Part shown: one piece after another, positions 12,267-19,147 of the stretch | Layout: every line of letters starts with the position of its first letter | Position numbering within the stretch: position 1 is the first letter of the stretch | Assembly: GCA_003533405.1 (NCBI GenBank) | Contig: DQDL01000092.1 | Coordinates: forward strand, 13,832 to 32,978 | Reading direction: 5' to 3' | Source of the DNA: Clostridiales bacterium | Lineage (GTDB): Bacteria > Bacillota > Clostridia > Oscillospirales > Oscillospiraceae | DNA: 19,147 bases | Program-made: the position numbers and the translations under genes | Notes under the pieces: generated by a model | The model's database searches: none | What the model was told of the DNA's origin: nothing | The model's input: the letters and a program-made list of their open reading frames with translations, nothing else

Positions 12267-13497
12267 AATTTATAACAGCAAGGTTTTCTGGATAGTCATA
12301 TCGCTGCTGTGCTCGTTTGTTATGTGGGCATATATCACGAGCCCCGACACCGGAGATTTTCAAAAGACATTTCGAGGCGTTCAGGTCGAGTTTGCCGGGC
12401 AGGAGAAGCTGCTTTCCGACCGCAACCTGTCCATATCGGATGTTGACACGCAGTCCGTCACCGTAACGCTCAAGGGCAGCCGCAGCAATATCGGCAAGCT
12501 CAGAGCAAGCGACATCAAGGCCGTCATCGATGTCAGCAACATCAAACAGCCTAACGACATGACTTGGGCATATGAGCTTCAGTACCCCGACGGGATAGAT
12601 ACGAGCGATATAACCGTTATCAGCAAGACCCCAGAGACCATCAACTTCACCGTCGTCAAAAATGCCACCAAGACCGTCAGTATAAAGGGCAGCTTTGAAG
12701 GTGAGATAGCCGAGGGTTGCGTGGCCGAGGAATTCGTGTTCGAGCCGTCGACAATTGTCATTGAAGGCCCCGAGGAGACGCTTGCAAAGATAGACCATGC
12801 ATGGGTCACTTTCGGCGAGGGCACGATAGACTCCACCTACTCTGAGGAGGTAGGCTACAAGCTAATGACCGCAGACGGGCAGGAGGTCTCCACGACCGGC
12901 TTGGTGCTGTCGGCTAAGGTAGTGACCGCAACGCAGCCGATACTAAAGACAAAGGAAGTCCCGCTGACCGTAAACCTTATCCCGGGCGGCGGCGTCGATG
13001 CGGACGACTGCACGGTCACCATTGAACCCAAGACATTGAAAATCGCAGGCGATACAAGGCTTGTTGACGATATTAACAGCATCGTTTTGGGCAATATCGA
13101 CCTTGCATCGTTCCAGACCAGCTACACCCACACATTTGCTATAACCCTCGCCGACGAGGTGCAGAACCTGACCGGTGTGACCGAGGCAAAGGTGACGGTC
13201 GAGGTGCGTGGAACACATACAAAGAGCTTTACGACAGATAATATTTCGTGCAAGAATGTCACCAGCGGATATTCGGCAAAGATAGATACCGAGTCTATCG
13301 AGATAATGCTGCGCTCCAAGGACACGGCGGCGCTCGATAAGATACGGCCGGACGATATCAGTGTTGTCGTTGATCTTAAAGACTACGGTACGACAACAGG
13401 GCAGGTTATCGCAACAGGCACGGTGTATGTAAGCCGTGTCGACGGTGTCGGAGCCGTCGGCGATATCCGTGTGTCGGTGACCATTACAAAGGATTAG
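12241..13497 (+). CDS. cdaR: CdaR, YbbR-domain regulator of CdaA
   Basis: A 418-residue protein with one N-terminal membrane helix (about residues 14-33, FWIVISLLCSFVMWAYI) and a long outside region of repeated YbbR domains, each ending in patterns like 'VTVTLKGSRSNIGKLRASDIKAVIDVSN' and 'IEIMLRSKDTAALDKIRPDDISVVVDL'. I judge three to four repeats. CdaR binds CdaA at the membrane and tunes c-di-AMP production. Of the in-frame ATGs at 12235 and 12241, the second is preferred because AAGGTGG (12228-12234) is six bases before it. An open frame extends to 12019, but that part is only the shadow of cdaA. Overlap with cdaA implies translational coupling. Confidence 0.93.
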   Translation: MNQKKTISKIYNSKVFWIVISLLCSFVMWAYITSPDTGDFQKTFRGVQVEFAGQEKLLSDRNLSISDVDTQSVTVTLKGSRSNIGKLRASDIKAVIDVSNIKQPNDMTWAYELQYPDGIDTSDITVISKTPETINFTVVKNATKTVSIKGSFEGEIAEGCVAEEFVFEPSTIVIEGPEETLAKIDHAWVTFGEGTIDSTYSEEVGYKLMTADGQEVSTTGLVLSAKVVTATQPILKTKEVPLTVNLIPGGGVDADDCTVTIEPKTLKIAGDTRLVDDINSIVLGNIDLASFQTSYTHTFAITLADEVQNLTGVTEAKVTVEVRGTHTKSFTTDNISCKNVTSGYSAKIDTESIEIMLRSKDTAALDKIRPDDISVVVDLKDYGTTTGQVIATGTVYVSRVDGVGAVGDIRVSVTITKD

Positions 13498-13512
13498 GAA
13501 ACGGAGTAAAAA

Positions 13513-13920
13513 ATGACTCAAGATGCAGTTGTAACAAGAGTTTTTCATAATGGATTGGCAGAGGTCGTCGTAACAAGGGGGACTGCCTGCGGCAGCAATT
13601 GCGGTAATTGCGAAAGCTGTGCATTCCAAAACGAGCTGAAAGCCATCGCCAAGAACACCGTTCATGCGACGCCGGGTGAAAAGGTCGTCATCGAAAGTGT
13701 TTCTTTGAGGATATTCAGTGCTGCATTTCTGCTGTATATTGTCCCGTTTATCGCACTGTTTATCGGCTACGCCATCGCTGCCGCAAACTCGCTTTCTGAG
13801 GGCATGTGCATAGTCACAGCCTTTGCAGCCTTCGCCTTGGCGGTGCTGATAGTCGTCATATACCAGCGGATAAGCAAGCGCAAAAAGCCCATTACATTTG
13901 AGATAACTCAGCTGCGCTGA
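13513..13920 (+). CDS. RseC/MucC family (SoxR-reducing system RseC-like) membrane protein
   Basis: A 135-residue protein. The N-terminal part holds a Cys cluster at positions 26, 30, 33 and 36 (ACGSNCGNCESC, a CX3CX2CX2C pattern). Two membrane helices follow (about residues 70-91 and 97-118), with a basic C-terminal tail. This is the RseC/MucC layout. In proteobacteria, RseC relatives act with RpoE control or with the Rnf-like SoxR-reducing complex; neither is present here. Clostridial copies often lie alone, and their role is unknown. A redox or Fe-S function of the Cys cluster is an inference. It begins 15 bases after cdaR and ends 12 bases before yicC, so it links the c-di-AMP genes to the next block in one probable transcript. 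Confidence 0.82.
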   Translation: MTQDAVVTRVFHNGLAEVVVTRGTACGSNCGNCESCAFQNELKAIAKNTVHATPGEKVVIESVSLRIFSAAFLLYIVPFIALFIGYAIAAANSLSEGMCIVTAFAAFALAVLIVVIYQRISKRKKPITFEITQLR

Positions 13921-13932
13921 CAGGAGGATATA

Positions 13933-14811
13933 ATGATAAAAAGCATGACCGGATACGGCAGCGCAAAGGGCACTGTTGAGGGTATCGAAGTTTGCGTAGA
14001 GCTAAAAAGCGTCAATAATAAGTTTTTGGACACTTCCGTCAGACTCCCGAGAAGCTTCCTCTTTGCCGAGGAAACTGTCAAGTCTGCGGTAATGTCGCAT
14101 ATAACACGAGGCAAAGTCGATGTGTTCGTGACCATCGACAGCTCCATGGCCGACGACATGGTCGTCAAGGTAAATGAGCCGCTTCTCAAGGGCTATATCG
14201 CCGCACTCCGGCATATAGCGGAGGAAAACGATCTGCCGAACGACATAACGGCAATGAGCGTCAGCAGGTTTCCCGATGTTTTGAATGTCGAGAAGAAGGA
14301 GCTTGACGCCGAGGCGGTCGCCGCAGGCATTCGGAATATTGCCGAACAAGCCCTGTGCGACTTTGACGCAATGCGCATCAGAGAGGGCGCAAAGCTCAAG
14401 GAGGATGTTCTCGCAAAGCTCGAGACGATAGAAAAGCTCGTCACCGTTATCGAGACCGAGTCTCCCAAAACCGTTGAGGAATATAGAGAAAAGCTTCGTC
14501 AGAAGCTTCTTGAGGTGCTCGGAACATCGGGTATCGACGAGACGAGGATCGTCACCGAGGCCGCCATTTTTGCCGACAAGGTCGCAGTCGACGAAGAGAC
14601 CGTGAGACTTCGCAGCCACATGGCACAGCTCAGGACGATGCTTGACGGCGGATCACCCATCGGCAGAAAGATAGACTTCCTGCTTCAGGAGTTTAACCGT
14701 GAGGCAAACACCACGGGCTCCAAGTGCCAGAACGCCGACATTGCCCATGTCGTCGTCGACCTCAAGTCTGAGATTGAGAAGATAAGAGAGCAAATTCAGA
14801 ACATAGAGTGA
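13933..14811 (+). CDS. YicC/YloC family endoribonuclease
   Basis: A 292-residue protein with the unmistakable family start 'MIKSMTGYGSA' and 'ELKSVNNKFLDTSVRLPR', and the C-terminal DUF1732 region 'EETVRLRSHMAQLRTML', 'IGRKIDFLLQEFNREANTTGSK' and 'VVDLKSEIEKIREQIQNIE'. YicC-family proteins have been reported as RNases acting in RNA turnover. AGGAGG lies seven bases before ATG 13933. It is the first gene of the conserved Firmicute block yicC/yloC–remA–gmk–rpoZ–priA–def–fmt. Length is normal, and nothing in the conserved regions looks damaged. Confidence 0.94.
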   Translation: MIKSMTGYGSAKGTVEGIEVCVELKSVNNKFLDTSVRLPRSFLFAEETVKSAVMSHITRGKVDVFVTIDSSMADDMVVKVNEPLLKGYIAALRHIAEENDLPNDITAMSVSRFPDVLNVEKKELDAEAVAAGIRNIAEQALCDFDAMRIREGAKLKEDVLAKLETIEKLVTVIETESPKTVEEYREKLRQKLLEVLGTSGIDETRIVTEAAIFADKVAVDEETVRLRSHMAQLRTMLDGGSPIGRKIDFLLQEFNREANTTGSKCQNADIAHVVVDLKSEIEKIREQIQNIE

Positions 14812-14821
14812 GGACCGTGCA

Positions 14822-15082
14822 TTGAAGCTTGTTAACATCGGGTTCGGCAATATGGTGTCGGCCGAGCGTATAATCGCTGCCGTCAGCCCCGAATCCGCAC
14901 CGATAAAGCGTGTTATACAGGATGTCAGAGACAGGGGACAGCTCATTGATGCATCGTTCGGACGAAGCACAAAGGCAGTCCTTGTCATGGACAGCGGACA
15001 TGTAATTTTATCATCGTTGACGCCGGAGACTTTGGCGGCACGAATTTCAAACATAAGCGAGGAAGGAATAGAAAATGGCTAA
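14822..15082 (+). CDS. remA: RemA (DUF370/YlzA) extracellular matrix regulator
   Basis: An 86-residue DNA-binding protein. 'KLVNIGFGNMVSAERIIAAVSPESAPIKR' and 'ARDRGQ'-type 'VRDRGQLIDASFGRSTKAVL' with 'DSGHVILSSLTPETLAAR' match RemA along its whole length. In Bacillus subtilis RemA activates matrix operons and osmolyte genes; in Clostridia the targets are not known. The start is TTG 14822 with GTGAGGA upstream at 14809-14815, overlapping the yicC stop. It overlaps the gmk start by eight bases. Its conserved position before gmk supports the call. Confidence 0.94.
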   Translation: MKLVNIGFGNMVSAERIIAAVSPESAPIKRVIQDVRDRGQLIDASFGRSTKAVLVMDSGHVILSSLTPETLAARISNISEEGIENG

Positions 15083-15677
15083 ACAAAGAGGAAAACTGAT
15101 CGTAATTTCCGGCCCGTCCGGAGCGGGTAAGAGCACAGTGGTGTTCAAGGCGCTCGAGGGCAGAGACGATGTCTGCTTCTCGGTCTCTGCGACCACGAGA
15201 AAGCCCAGACCCGGTGAGGTCGACGGCAAGGAGTATTTCTTTGTTGACTTGGACAAGTTCAGAGATATGGTCGCAAACGACGAATTTCTCGAGCATGCCG
15301 TCTATGTCGCAAATTCCTACGGCACGCCGAGAGCATATGTGGAAAAGAAGCTCGATGAGGGCATGAATGTTCTGCTCGATATCGAGGTGCAGGGTGCACT
15401 TCAAGTCCACGAGAAGATGCCCGATGCGGTCATGATCTTCATTATCCCACCCTCCATGGAGGAGCTTGAAAAGCGTCTGCGCAGCAGGGGTACCGACTCC
15501 GAGCGCAAGATCGAAGCAAGGCTCATCCGTGCTCGTGAGGAGTATGAGGCAGCCACTTTCTATGACTATATCATTATAAATGACGATGCAAACAAGGCAG
15601 CGAAGGAGTTTTCCTCGATAATCACCGCCGAGTACTGCAAATATGACTTGAGAAAAAACTTTTTAAGTGAGGTTTGA
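15075..15677 (+). CDS. gmk: Guanylate kinase
   Basis: A 200-residue enzyme that phosphorylates GMP to GDP. The P-loop is 'GPSGAGKST' (residues 13-21), followed by 'SVSATTRKPRPGEVDGKEYFFV', the GMP-binding segment, 'FLEHAVYVANSYGTPRAYVE', 'VLLDIEVQGALQV' and 'IFIIPPSMEELEKRLRSRGTD', all diagnostic. The length is normal. ATG 15075 lies inside the end of remA, with AGGAAGGA just upstream (15059-15066), so gmk translation is coupled to remA. Besides nucleotide supply, Gmk is a (p)ppGpp target in many Firmicutes. Confidence 0.97.
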   Translation: MAKQRGKLIVISGPSGAGKSTVVFKALEGRDDVCFSVSATTRKPRPGEVDGKEYFFVDLDKFRDMVANDEFLEHAVYVANSYGTPRAYVEKKLDEGMNVLLDIEVQGALQVHEKMPDAVMIFIIPPSMEELEKRLRSRGTDSERKIEARLIRAREEYEAATFYDYIIINDDANKAAKEFSSIITAEYCKYDLRKNFLSEV

Positions 15678-15682
15678 TTGTT

Positions 15683-15874
15683 ATGATGCTTTATCCCCCT
15701 GTTGCCGAATTGGTTGAAAAGACCGGCAGCCGTTATCAGCTTGTTAATCTTGTTGCCAAGAGAGCCCGTGACATTTCCGCCGAGGCGGAAGGGACCGGAG
15801 AGATCCTCGACAAGAAGCCTGTTTCCTCAGCTATCGACGAGGTATACACCGGCAAGCTCACCATAAAGAAGTAA
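15683..15874 (+). CDS. rpoZ: DNA-directed RNA polymerase subunit omega
   Basis: A 63-residue subunit that supports RNA polymerase assembly. 'PVAELVEKTGSRYQLVNLVAKRARDI' is the characteristic omega core helix pair, followed by 'KKPVSSAIDEVYTGKL'. A TTG at 15674 is in frame, but ATG 15683 fits the GTGAGGT at 15667-15673 (nine-base spacer) and the usual family start; ATG 15686 is a second option. It begins five bases after gmk ends. The position after gmk is conserved across Firmicutes. A hairpin follows before priA. Confidence 0.94.
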   Translation: MMLYPPVAELVEKTGSRYQLVNLVAKRARDISAEAEGTGEILDKKPVSSAIDEVYTGKLTIKK

Positions 15875-15884
15875 TTGACCCTAC

Positions 15885-15916
15885 GCTCAGCGGAGCAGCA
15901 CACTCCGCTGGGCTTT
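15885..15916 (+). terminator. Hairpin between rpoZ and priA (weak terminator or attenuator)
   Basis: GCTCAGCGGAG (15885-15895) pairs with CTCCGCTGGGC (15903-15913) over 11 bp with one wobble around a seven-base loop. Only three T follow, so termination would be weak. It may reduce priA expression relative to rpoZ or stabilise the upstream message. Confidence 0.55.
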
Positions 15917-15938
15917 AAACTCTTATAGGAGGCGGCGT

Positions 15939-18191
15939 ATGGCTGAGGCAAAGGTCGCAAAAATTGCGGTTTCTGCCGCTACATACTGGTTGGACAAGCC
16001 ATACGATTACCTTATCCCTGAAAGTATGCAGGGTAAAGTGACCCCGGGCATGCGTGTGATCGTCCCGTTTTCACGAGGCAACAGGCAAAGCGAGGGCATT
16101 GTCCTCGGCCTGTCCGATCACAGCGATTTCGGCGACAAGCTAAAGCCCGTGATATCCGTTCTGGACACCGAGCCGGTTTTGACGCTTTCGCAGATAAAGC
16201 TTGCACTTTGGATGCATGACAGACTATTCTGCACCGTTTACGATGCCGTCAAGGCGATACTTCCGGCAGGCCTGTGGTTCAAGCCCGACGGTAGCCGCAG
16301 GATAAACGACAAGACGGTCGAATTTGTCGAGCTTGCGATAAGCGCCGAGGAAGCGTCGGAGACAGCGCAATCCAAGCGCCGCAAAGCACCTCAGCAGGCT
16401 TCGATACTCGAGCTTTTGTGCTCGACCGGCAGAGTTCCGGCGCAGGAGCTTCTGCATTTTACCGGCGCATCGAGACAGTCGCTCAAAGCGCTCATAAACG
16501 CAGGCTTTGTAATCTCCGAGTTTGAGGAGGTTTTCAGGCGGCCGGAGGTCTGGAACGGCGAAATTCAGCCAATACCGGAGCTTAACTCCGACCAGCAAAA
16601 CGCCTTTGAGGGGCTTAGCGAGCTATTATCTTCCGATAGGCCGCAGGCGGCGCTCCTGTTCGGCGTAACGGGAAGCGGCAAAACGGCGGTCTATATCCAC
16701 CTCATAGATAAGGTCTTGAACGAGGGCAAGACCGCAATTTTGCTCGTACCCGAGATCGCACTGACCCCGCAGATGATACGCACATTTTCAAGCTACTTCG
16801 GCAACAGTGTTGCCGTTCTGCACAGCTCACTGTCCATCGGTGAGCGCTACGACGAGTGGAAGCGTGTCAAAAGCGGCTCGGCAAGGCTCGTTATCGGTAC
16901 AAGAAGTGCTATCTTTGCGCCCTGCGAAAGCCTCGGCCTTATCATAATCGACGAGGAGCAGGAGGACAGCTACAAGTCCGAAAACTCGCCGAGATATCAT
17001 GCGAGGGATATTGCAAAATACCTCTGCGCTAAGTCAAATTCGCTCCTGCTGCTCGGCTCTGCTACCCCCGACCTTGAAAGCCGTTACTCGGCTCAGATAG
17101 GCAGGTACAAGTTCTTCACCCTGAGCAAGAGATACAATAAAATGCTCCTGCCGACAGTGAAGATCGTCGATATGAAGGGAGAGCTTAAAAGCGGCAACGG
17201 CGGCAATATCAGTGCCGAGCTTCGGGACGAGCTTGCCGAAAACATCGTCCGTGGCGAGCAGAGTATTCTGTTTCTCAACAGGCGGGGAGCAAATAAGCTT
17301 ATCTGCTGCGGTGATTGCGGGTTTATCTACAAATGCCCGAATTGCAGCGTTTCACTGACATATCACAGCTCAAATAAGCGCCTCATGTGCCACTACTGCG
17401 GCTACTCTCGCCGAGTTGATGACCGCTGCCCCGACTGCGGCGGCACGCTCAGCTTCGTTGGAGCCGGCACACAGCTTGTTGAGGAGGAACTGCACGAGCT
17501 TTTCCCCGAGGTGCCCGTCCTGCGCATGGATATCGACACCGTCAAGGCTGCCGGAACTCATGAAGCACTGCTTGAAAAGTTTGATACCGGCAAGATACCC
17601 ATCATGATAGGCACGCAGATGGTCACAAAGGGGCTAAACTTTGAAAATGTCACGCTTATAGGCGTTTTATCGGCAGATCAAAGCCTGTACTGCGGTGACT
17701 ACCGCTCGGGTGAGCGCACCTTTTCGCTGATAACGCAGGTCGTCGGCCGCAGCGGCAGAGGCTCCAAGGTCGGTCGAGCGATAATCCAGACCTACACGCC
17801 GGATAACGAGATAATAAAGCTTGCGTCGATGCAGGATTACGAAAGCTTTTATGAGTCGGAGATACAGCTTCGCAGGCTTCAAATGACCCCGCCGTTTGCC
17901 GACATAATTGCGATAACCGCATCCGGCCAAGACGAAAACGCCGTTTTACGCTGCTGCACGGACATTCGCAGTACCCTGCGGGCATCTATCAGAGACGAGT
18001 ATGCAAAAATACTCGGTCCTGCGCCGCTTGCGGTCGTCAAGGTCAACAACCGTTACAGATACCGTGTCAGCATAAGCTGCAAGATAGACACCGAGATACG
18101 CTCGGTCGTTTCGGCGATACTCATAAAATTCAACTCATCGGGAAAATACAAGGGTGTCAGCATTTTTGCCGACTCAAACCCTTCAGATTAA
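15939..18191 (+). CDS. priA: Primosomal protein N' (replication restart helicase PriA)
   Basis: A 750-residue 3'-5' DNA helicase that reloads the replisome at stalled forks. The N-terminal DNA-binding domain starts with 'YWLDKPYDYLIPE' and 'GMRVIVPFSRGNRQSEGIV'. Walker A is G242-VTGSGKT249, Walker B is DEEQ (338-341), and 'LLGSATPDLES' is motif III. The eight zinc-binding Cys are in place at 457, 460, 466, 469, 484, 487, 497 and 500 (CGDCG, CPNC, CHYCG, CPDCGG). 'GTQMVTKGLNFENVTLIGVLSAD' and 'QVVGRSGRG' are the later helicase motifs. ATG 15939 has TAGGAGG upstream at 15926-15932. In Bacillus coaBC lies between rpoZ and priA; it is absent here. Confidence 0.97.
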   Translation: MAEAKVAKIAVSAATYWLDKPYDYLIPESMQGKVTPGMRVIVPFSRGNRQSEGIVLGLSDHSDFGDKLKPVISVLDTEPVLTLSQIKLALWMHDRLFCTVYDAVKAILPAGLWFKPDGSRRINDKTVEFVELAISAEEASETAQSKRRKAPQQASILELLCSTGRVPAQELLHFTGASRQSLKALINAGFVISEFEEVFRRPEVWNGEIQPIPELNSDQQNAFEGLSELLSSDRPQAALLFGVTGSGKTAVYIHLIDKVLNEGKTAILLVPEIALTPQMIRTFSSYFGNSVAVLHSSLSIGERYDEWKRVKSGSARLVIGTRSAIFAPCESLGLIIIDEEQEDSYKSENSPRYHARDIAKYLCAKSNSLLLLGSATPDLESRYSAQIGRYKFFTLSKRYNKMLLPTVKIVDMKGELKSGNGGNISAELRDELAENIVRGEQSILFLNRRGANKLICCGDCGFIYKCPNCSVSLTYHSSNKRLMCHYCGYSRRVDDRCPDCGGTLSFVGAGTQLVEEELHELFPEVPVLRMDIDTVKAAGTHEALLEKFDTGKIPIMIGTQMVTKGLNFENVTLIGVLSADQSLYCGDYRSGERTFSLITQVVGRSGRGSKVGRAIIQTYTPDNEIIKLASMQDYESFYESEIQLRRLQMTPPFADIIAITASGQDENAVLRCCTDIRSTLRASIRDEYAKILGPAPLAVVKVNNRYRYRVSISCKIDTEIRSVVSAILIKFNSSGKYKGVSIFADSNPSD

Positions 18192-18209
18192 ATATATGGA
18201 GTGTACGAT

Positions 18210-18713
18210 ATGGCACTGAGAAACATAGTTACTAAGGAAGATAAGATACTTTACAAGGTTTGCAGACCGGTCGTGAAGTTTAACGAGCGGCTTCACCAGC
18301 TTCTCGACGACATGGCGGATACGCTTTCCGATGCCGGCGGTGTCGGCCTCGCTGCACCTCAGGTCGGCGTACTGCGCCGTGCTGTGCTCGTTTTGGAGAC
18401 CAATGTCGAGGAGGACGAGGAAGAGTTTATAATTGAGCTTATAAACCCCGAGATACTCGAGACCTCCGGTGAGCAGGTCGGGGCAGAGGGCTGCCTCAGC
18501 GTTCCGGGCGAATATGGCATTGTGCGCAGACCAGACCATGTCAAGGTCAAGGCGCAGGATCGCTTCGGCGAATGGTTTGAGTATGAGGGCGACGGTCTGA
18601 CCGCACGCTGTATCCTGCACGAATGCGACCACCTTGACGGTCATCTGTTCCTTGAAAAGTGTGAGAGAATGCTGACCGAGGATGAGATAAACGGTCCGGC
18701 CGAGGAGGAGTAA
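18210..18713 (+). CDS. def: Peptide deformylase
   Basis: A 167-residue metalloenzyme that removes the formyl group from new N termini. The three motifs are intact: GGVGLAAPQ (43-51), EGCLS (93-97) with metal ligand Cys95, and HECDH (137-141) with ligands His137 and His141 and general base Glu138. ATG 18210 is preferred to the in-frame GTG 18201 because GGAG at 18198-18201 is eight bases before it. The C-terminal acidic tail (TEDEINGPAEEE) is unremarkable. It is followed directly by fmt, which adds the formyl group that Def removes, the usual functional pair. Confidence 0.97.
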   Translation: MALRNIVTKEDKILYKVCRPVVKFNERLHQLLDDMADTLSDAGGVGLAAPQVGVLRRAVLVLETNVEEDEEEFIIELINPEILETSGEQVGAEGCLSVPGEYGIVRRPDHVKVKAQDRFGEWFEYEGDGLTARCILHECDHLDGHLFLEKCERMLTEDEINGPAEEE

Positions 18714-19147
18714 ATGCGCATTGTTTTTATGGGTACGCCCGACTTTGCGGCGGCCTCGCTGAAAAAGCTTATAGATGAAAAATACGATATTGCAGCGGTT
18801 TTTACTCAGCCGGATAAGCCGAGAAACCGTGGCATGCAGCTGTCATTCAGCCCCGTTAAGCAGCTTGCGGTCGATAACGATATCCCAGTTTATCAGCCGA
18901 CAAAGCTCCGTGACGGAACGGCATCGGAGATAATAAAATCGCTCAAGCCCGATATTCTCGTCGTGGTCGCCTACGGCAGAATATTGCCCGACGATATGCT
19001 GACCATTGCAAAATACGGAGCTATAAATGTCCATGCCTCGCTTTTGCCGAAGTACCGTGGCGCAGCGCCTATCCAGTGGGCGGTGCTCAACGGTGATTCC
19101 GGGACCGGCGTTTCCATCATGCAGCTGGACGAAGGGCTGGACACCGG
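18714..19147 (+). CDS. fmt: Methionyl-tRNA formyltransferase, N-terminal part (3' end outside window)
   Basis: The frame is open from ATG 18714 to the window end, 144 complete codons of an expected 310 or so. The enzyme formylates initiator Met-tRNA with 10-formyl-THF. 'MRIVFMGTPDFAAASLKKLI' and 'TQPDKPRNRG' are the standard start. 'VVAYGRILPDDML' and 'NVHASLLPKYRGAAPIQWA' carry catalytic Asn105 and His107, and the visible end reaches 'QLDEGLDTG' with catalytic Asp143. The start directly follows the def stop codon (TAAATG), with GAGGAGGAG immediately upstream, so the two are coupled. It is cut only by the window edge. Confidence 0.96.
   Translation, partial: MRIVFMGTPDFAAASLKKLIDEKYDIAAVFTQPDKPRNRGMQLSFSPVKQLAVDNDIPVYQPTKLRDGTASEIIKSLKPDILVVVAYGRILPDDMLTIAKYGAINVHASLLPKYRGAAPIQWAVLNGDSGTGVSIMQLDEGLDT

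Noticed and set aside
1..19147. Mobile element, CRISPR, tRNA or rRNA genes, defence system
   Set aside because: No repeat arrays, integrase or transposase motifs, tRNA cloverleaf, or defence-gene families were seen. All genes are conserved core genes on one strand.

Overview
The window is a gene-dense, single-strand chromosomal core segment. Every gene I can support reads left to right. The best fit is a low-to-mid GC Firmicute of class Clostridia, probably Oscillospirales/Ruminococcaceae-like. The reasons are a GerW (YtfJ) sporulation gene beside scpB and a DUF2953 gene, an IspH–ribosomal S1 fusion, a carD-ispD-ispF block, cdaA-cdaR, and the yicC-remA-gmk-rpoZ-priA-def-fmt block. I see no phage, plasmid, IS, CRISPR, tRNA or rRNA sequence. 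No gene-free stretch exceeds about 145 bases. Both ends cut genes: scpB at the left and fmt at the right.

Layout. (1) 1-3026: chromosome segregation (scpB end), DUF2953 protein, gerW, a D-Ala-D-Ala carboxypeptidase whose ribosome binding site lies in a hairpin, and rluB. (2) 3027-5938: a short intergenic region with inverted repeats, an RpiR/SIS regulator, a BaiN/RdsA-type flavoprotein and cmk. (3) 5940-9838: the ispH–S1 fusion, terminator, promoter, carD, ispD, ispF and terminator. Three enzymes of the MEP isoprenoid pathway are thus interleaved with translation and transcription factors. (4) 9899-11262: a two-gene unit of a DUF3343 putative Se/S carrier-like protein and a class V cysteine desulfurase. 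(5) 11282-13920: a promoter, then cdaA (c-di-AMP synthase), cdaR and an RseC-family Cys-rich membrane protein. (6) 13933-19147: yicC, remA, gmk, rpoZ, hairpin, priA, def, fmt (RNA metabolism, matrix regulation, nucleotide supply, RNA polymerase, replication restart, N-terminal formyl/deformyl processing).

Most of this is conserved housekeeping content. The most interesting signal is inside the ispH–S1 gene. A consensus Shine-Dalgarno and in-frame ATG sit exactly at the domain junction. Codon usage changes sharply between the two halves. A very AT-rich island in the ispH half carries a promoter-like extended -10. Together these suggest a free S1 protein may be made in addition to the fusion. 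Secondary points are the inverted repeats before the RpiR gene, the hairpin holding the carboxypeptidase RBS, the DUF3343–desulfurase pair, an RseC-type protein in the usual place of glmM after cdaAR, and the lack of coaBC between rpoZ and priA.

Functions come from recognising conserved motifs by eye. No database search was run.
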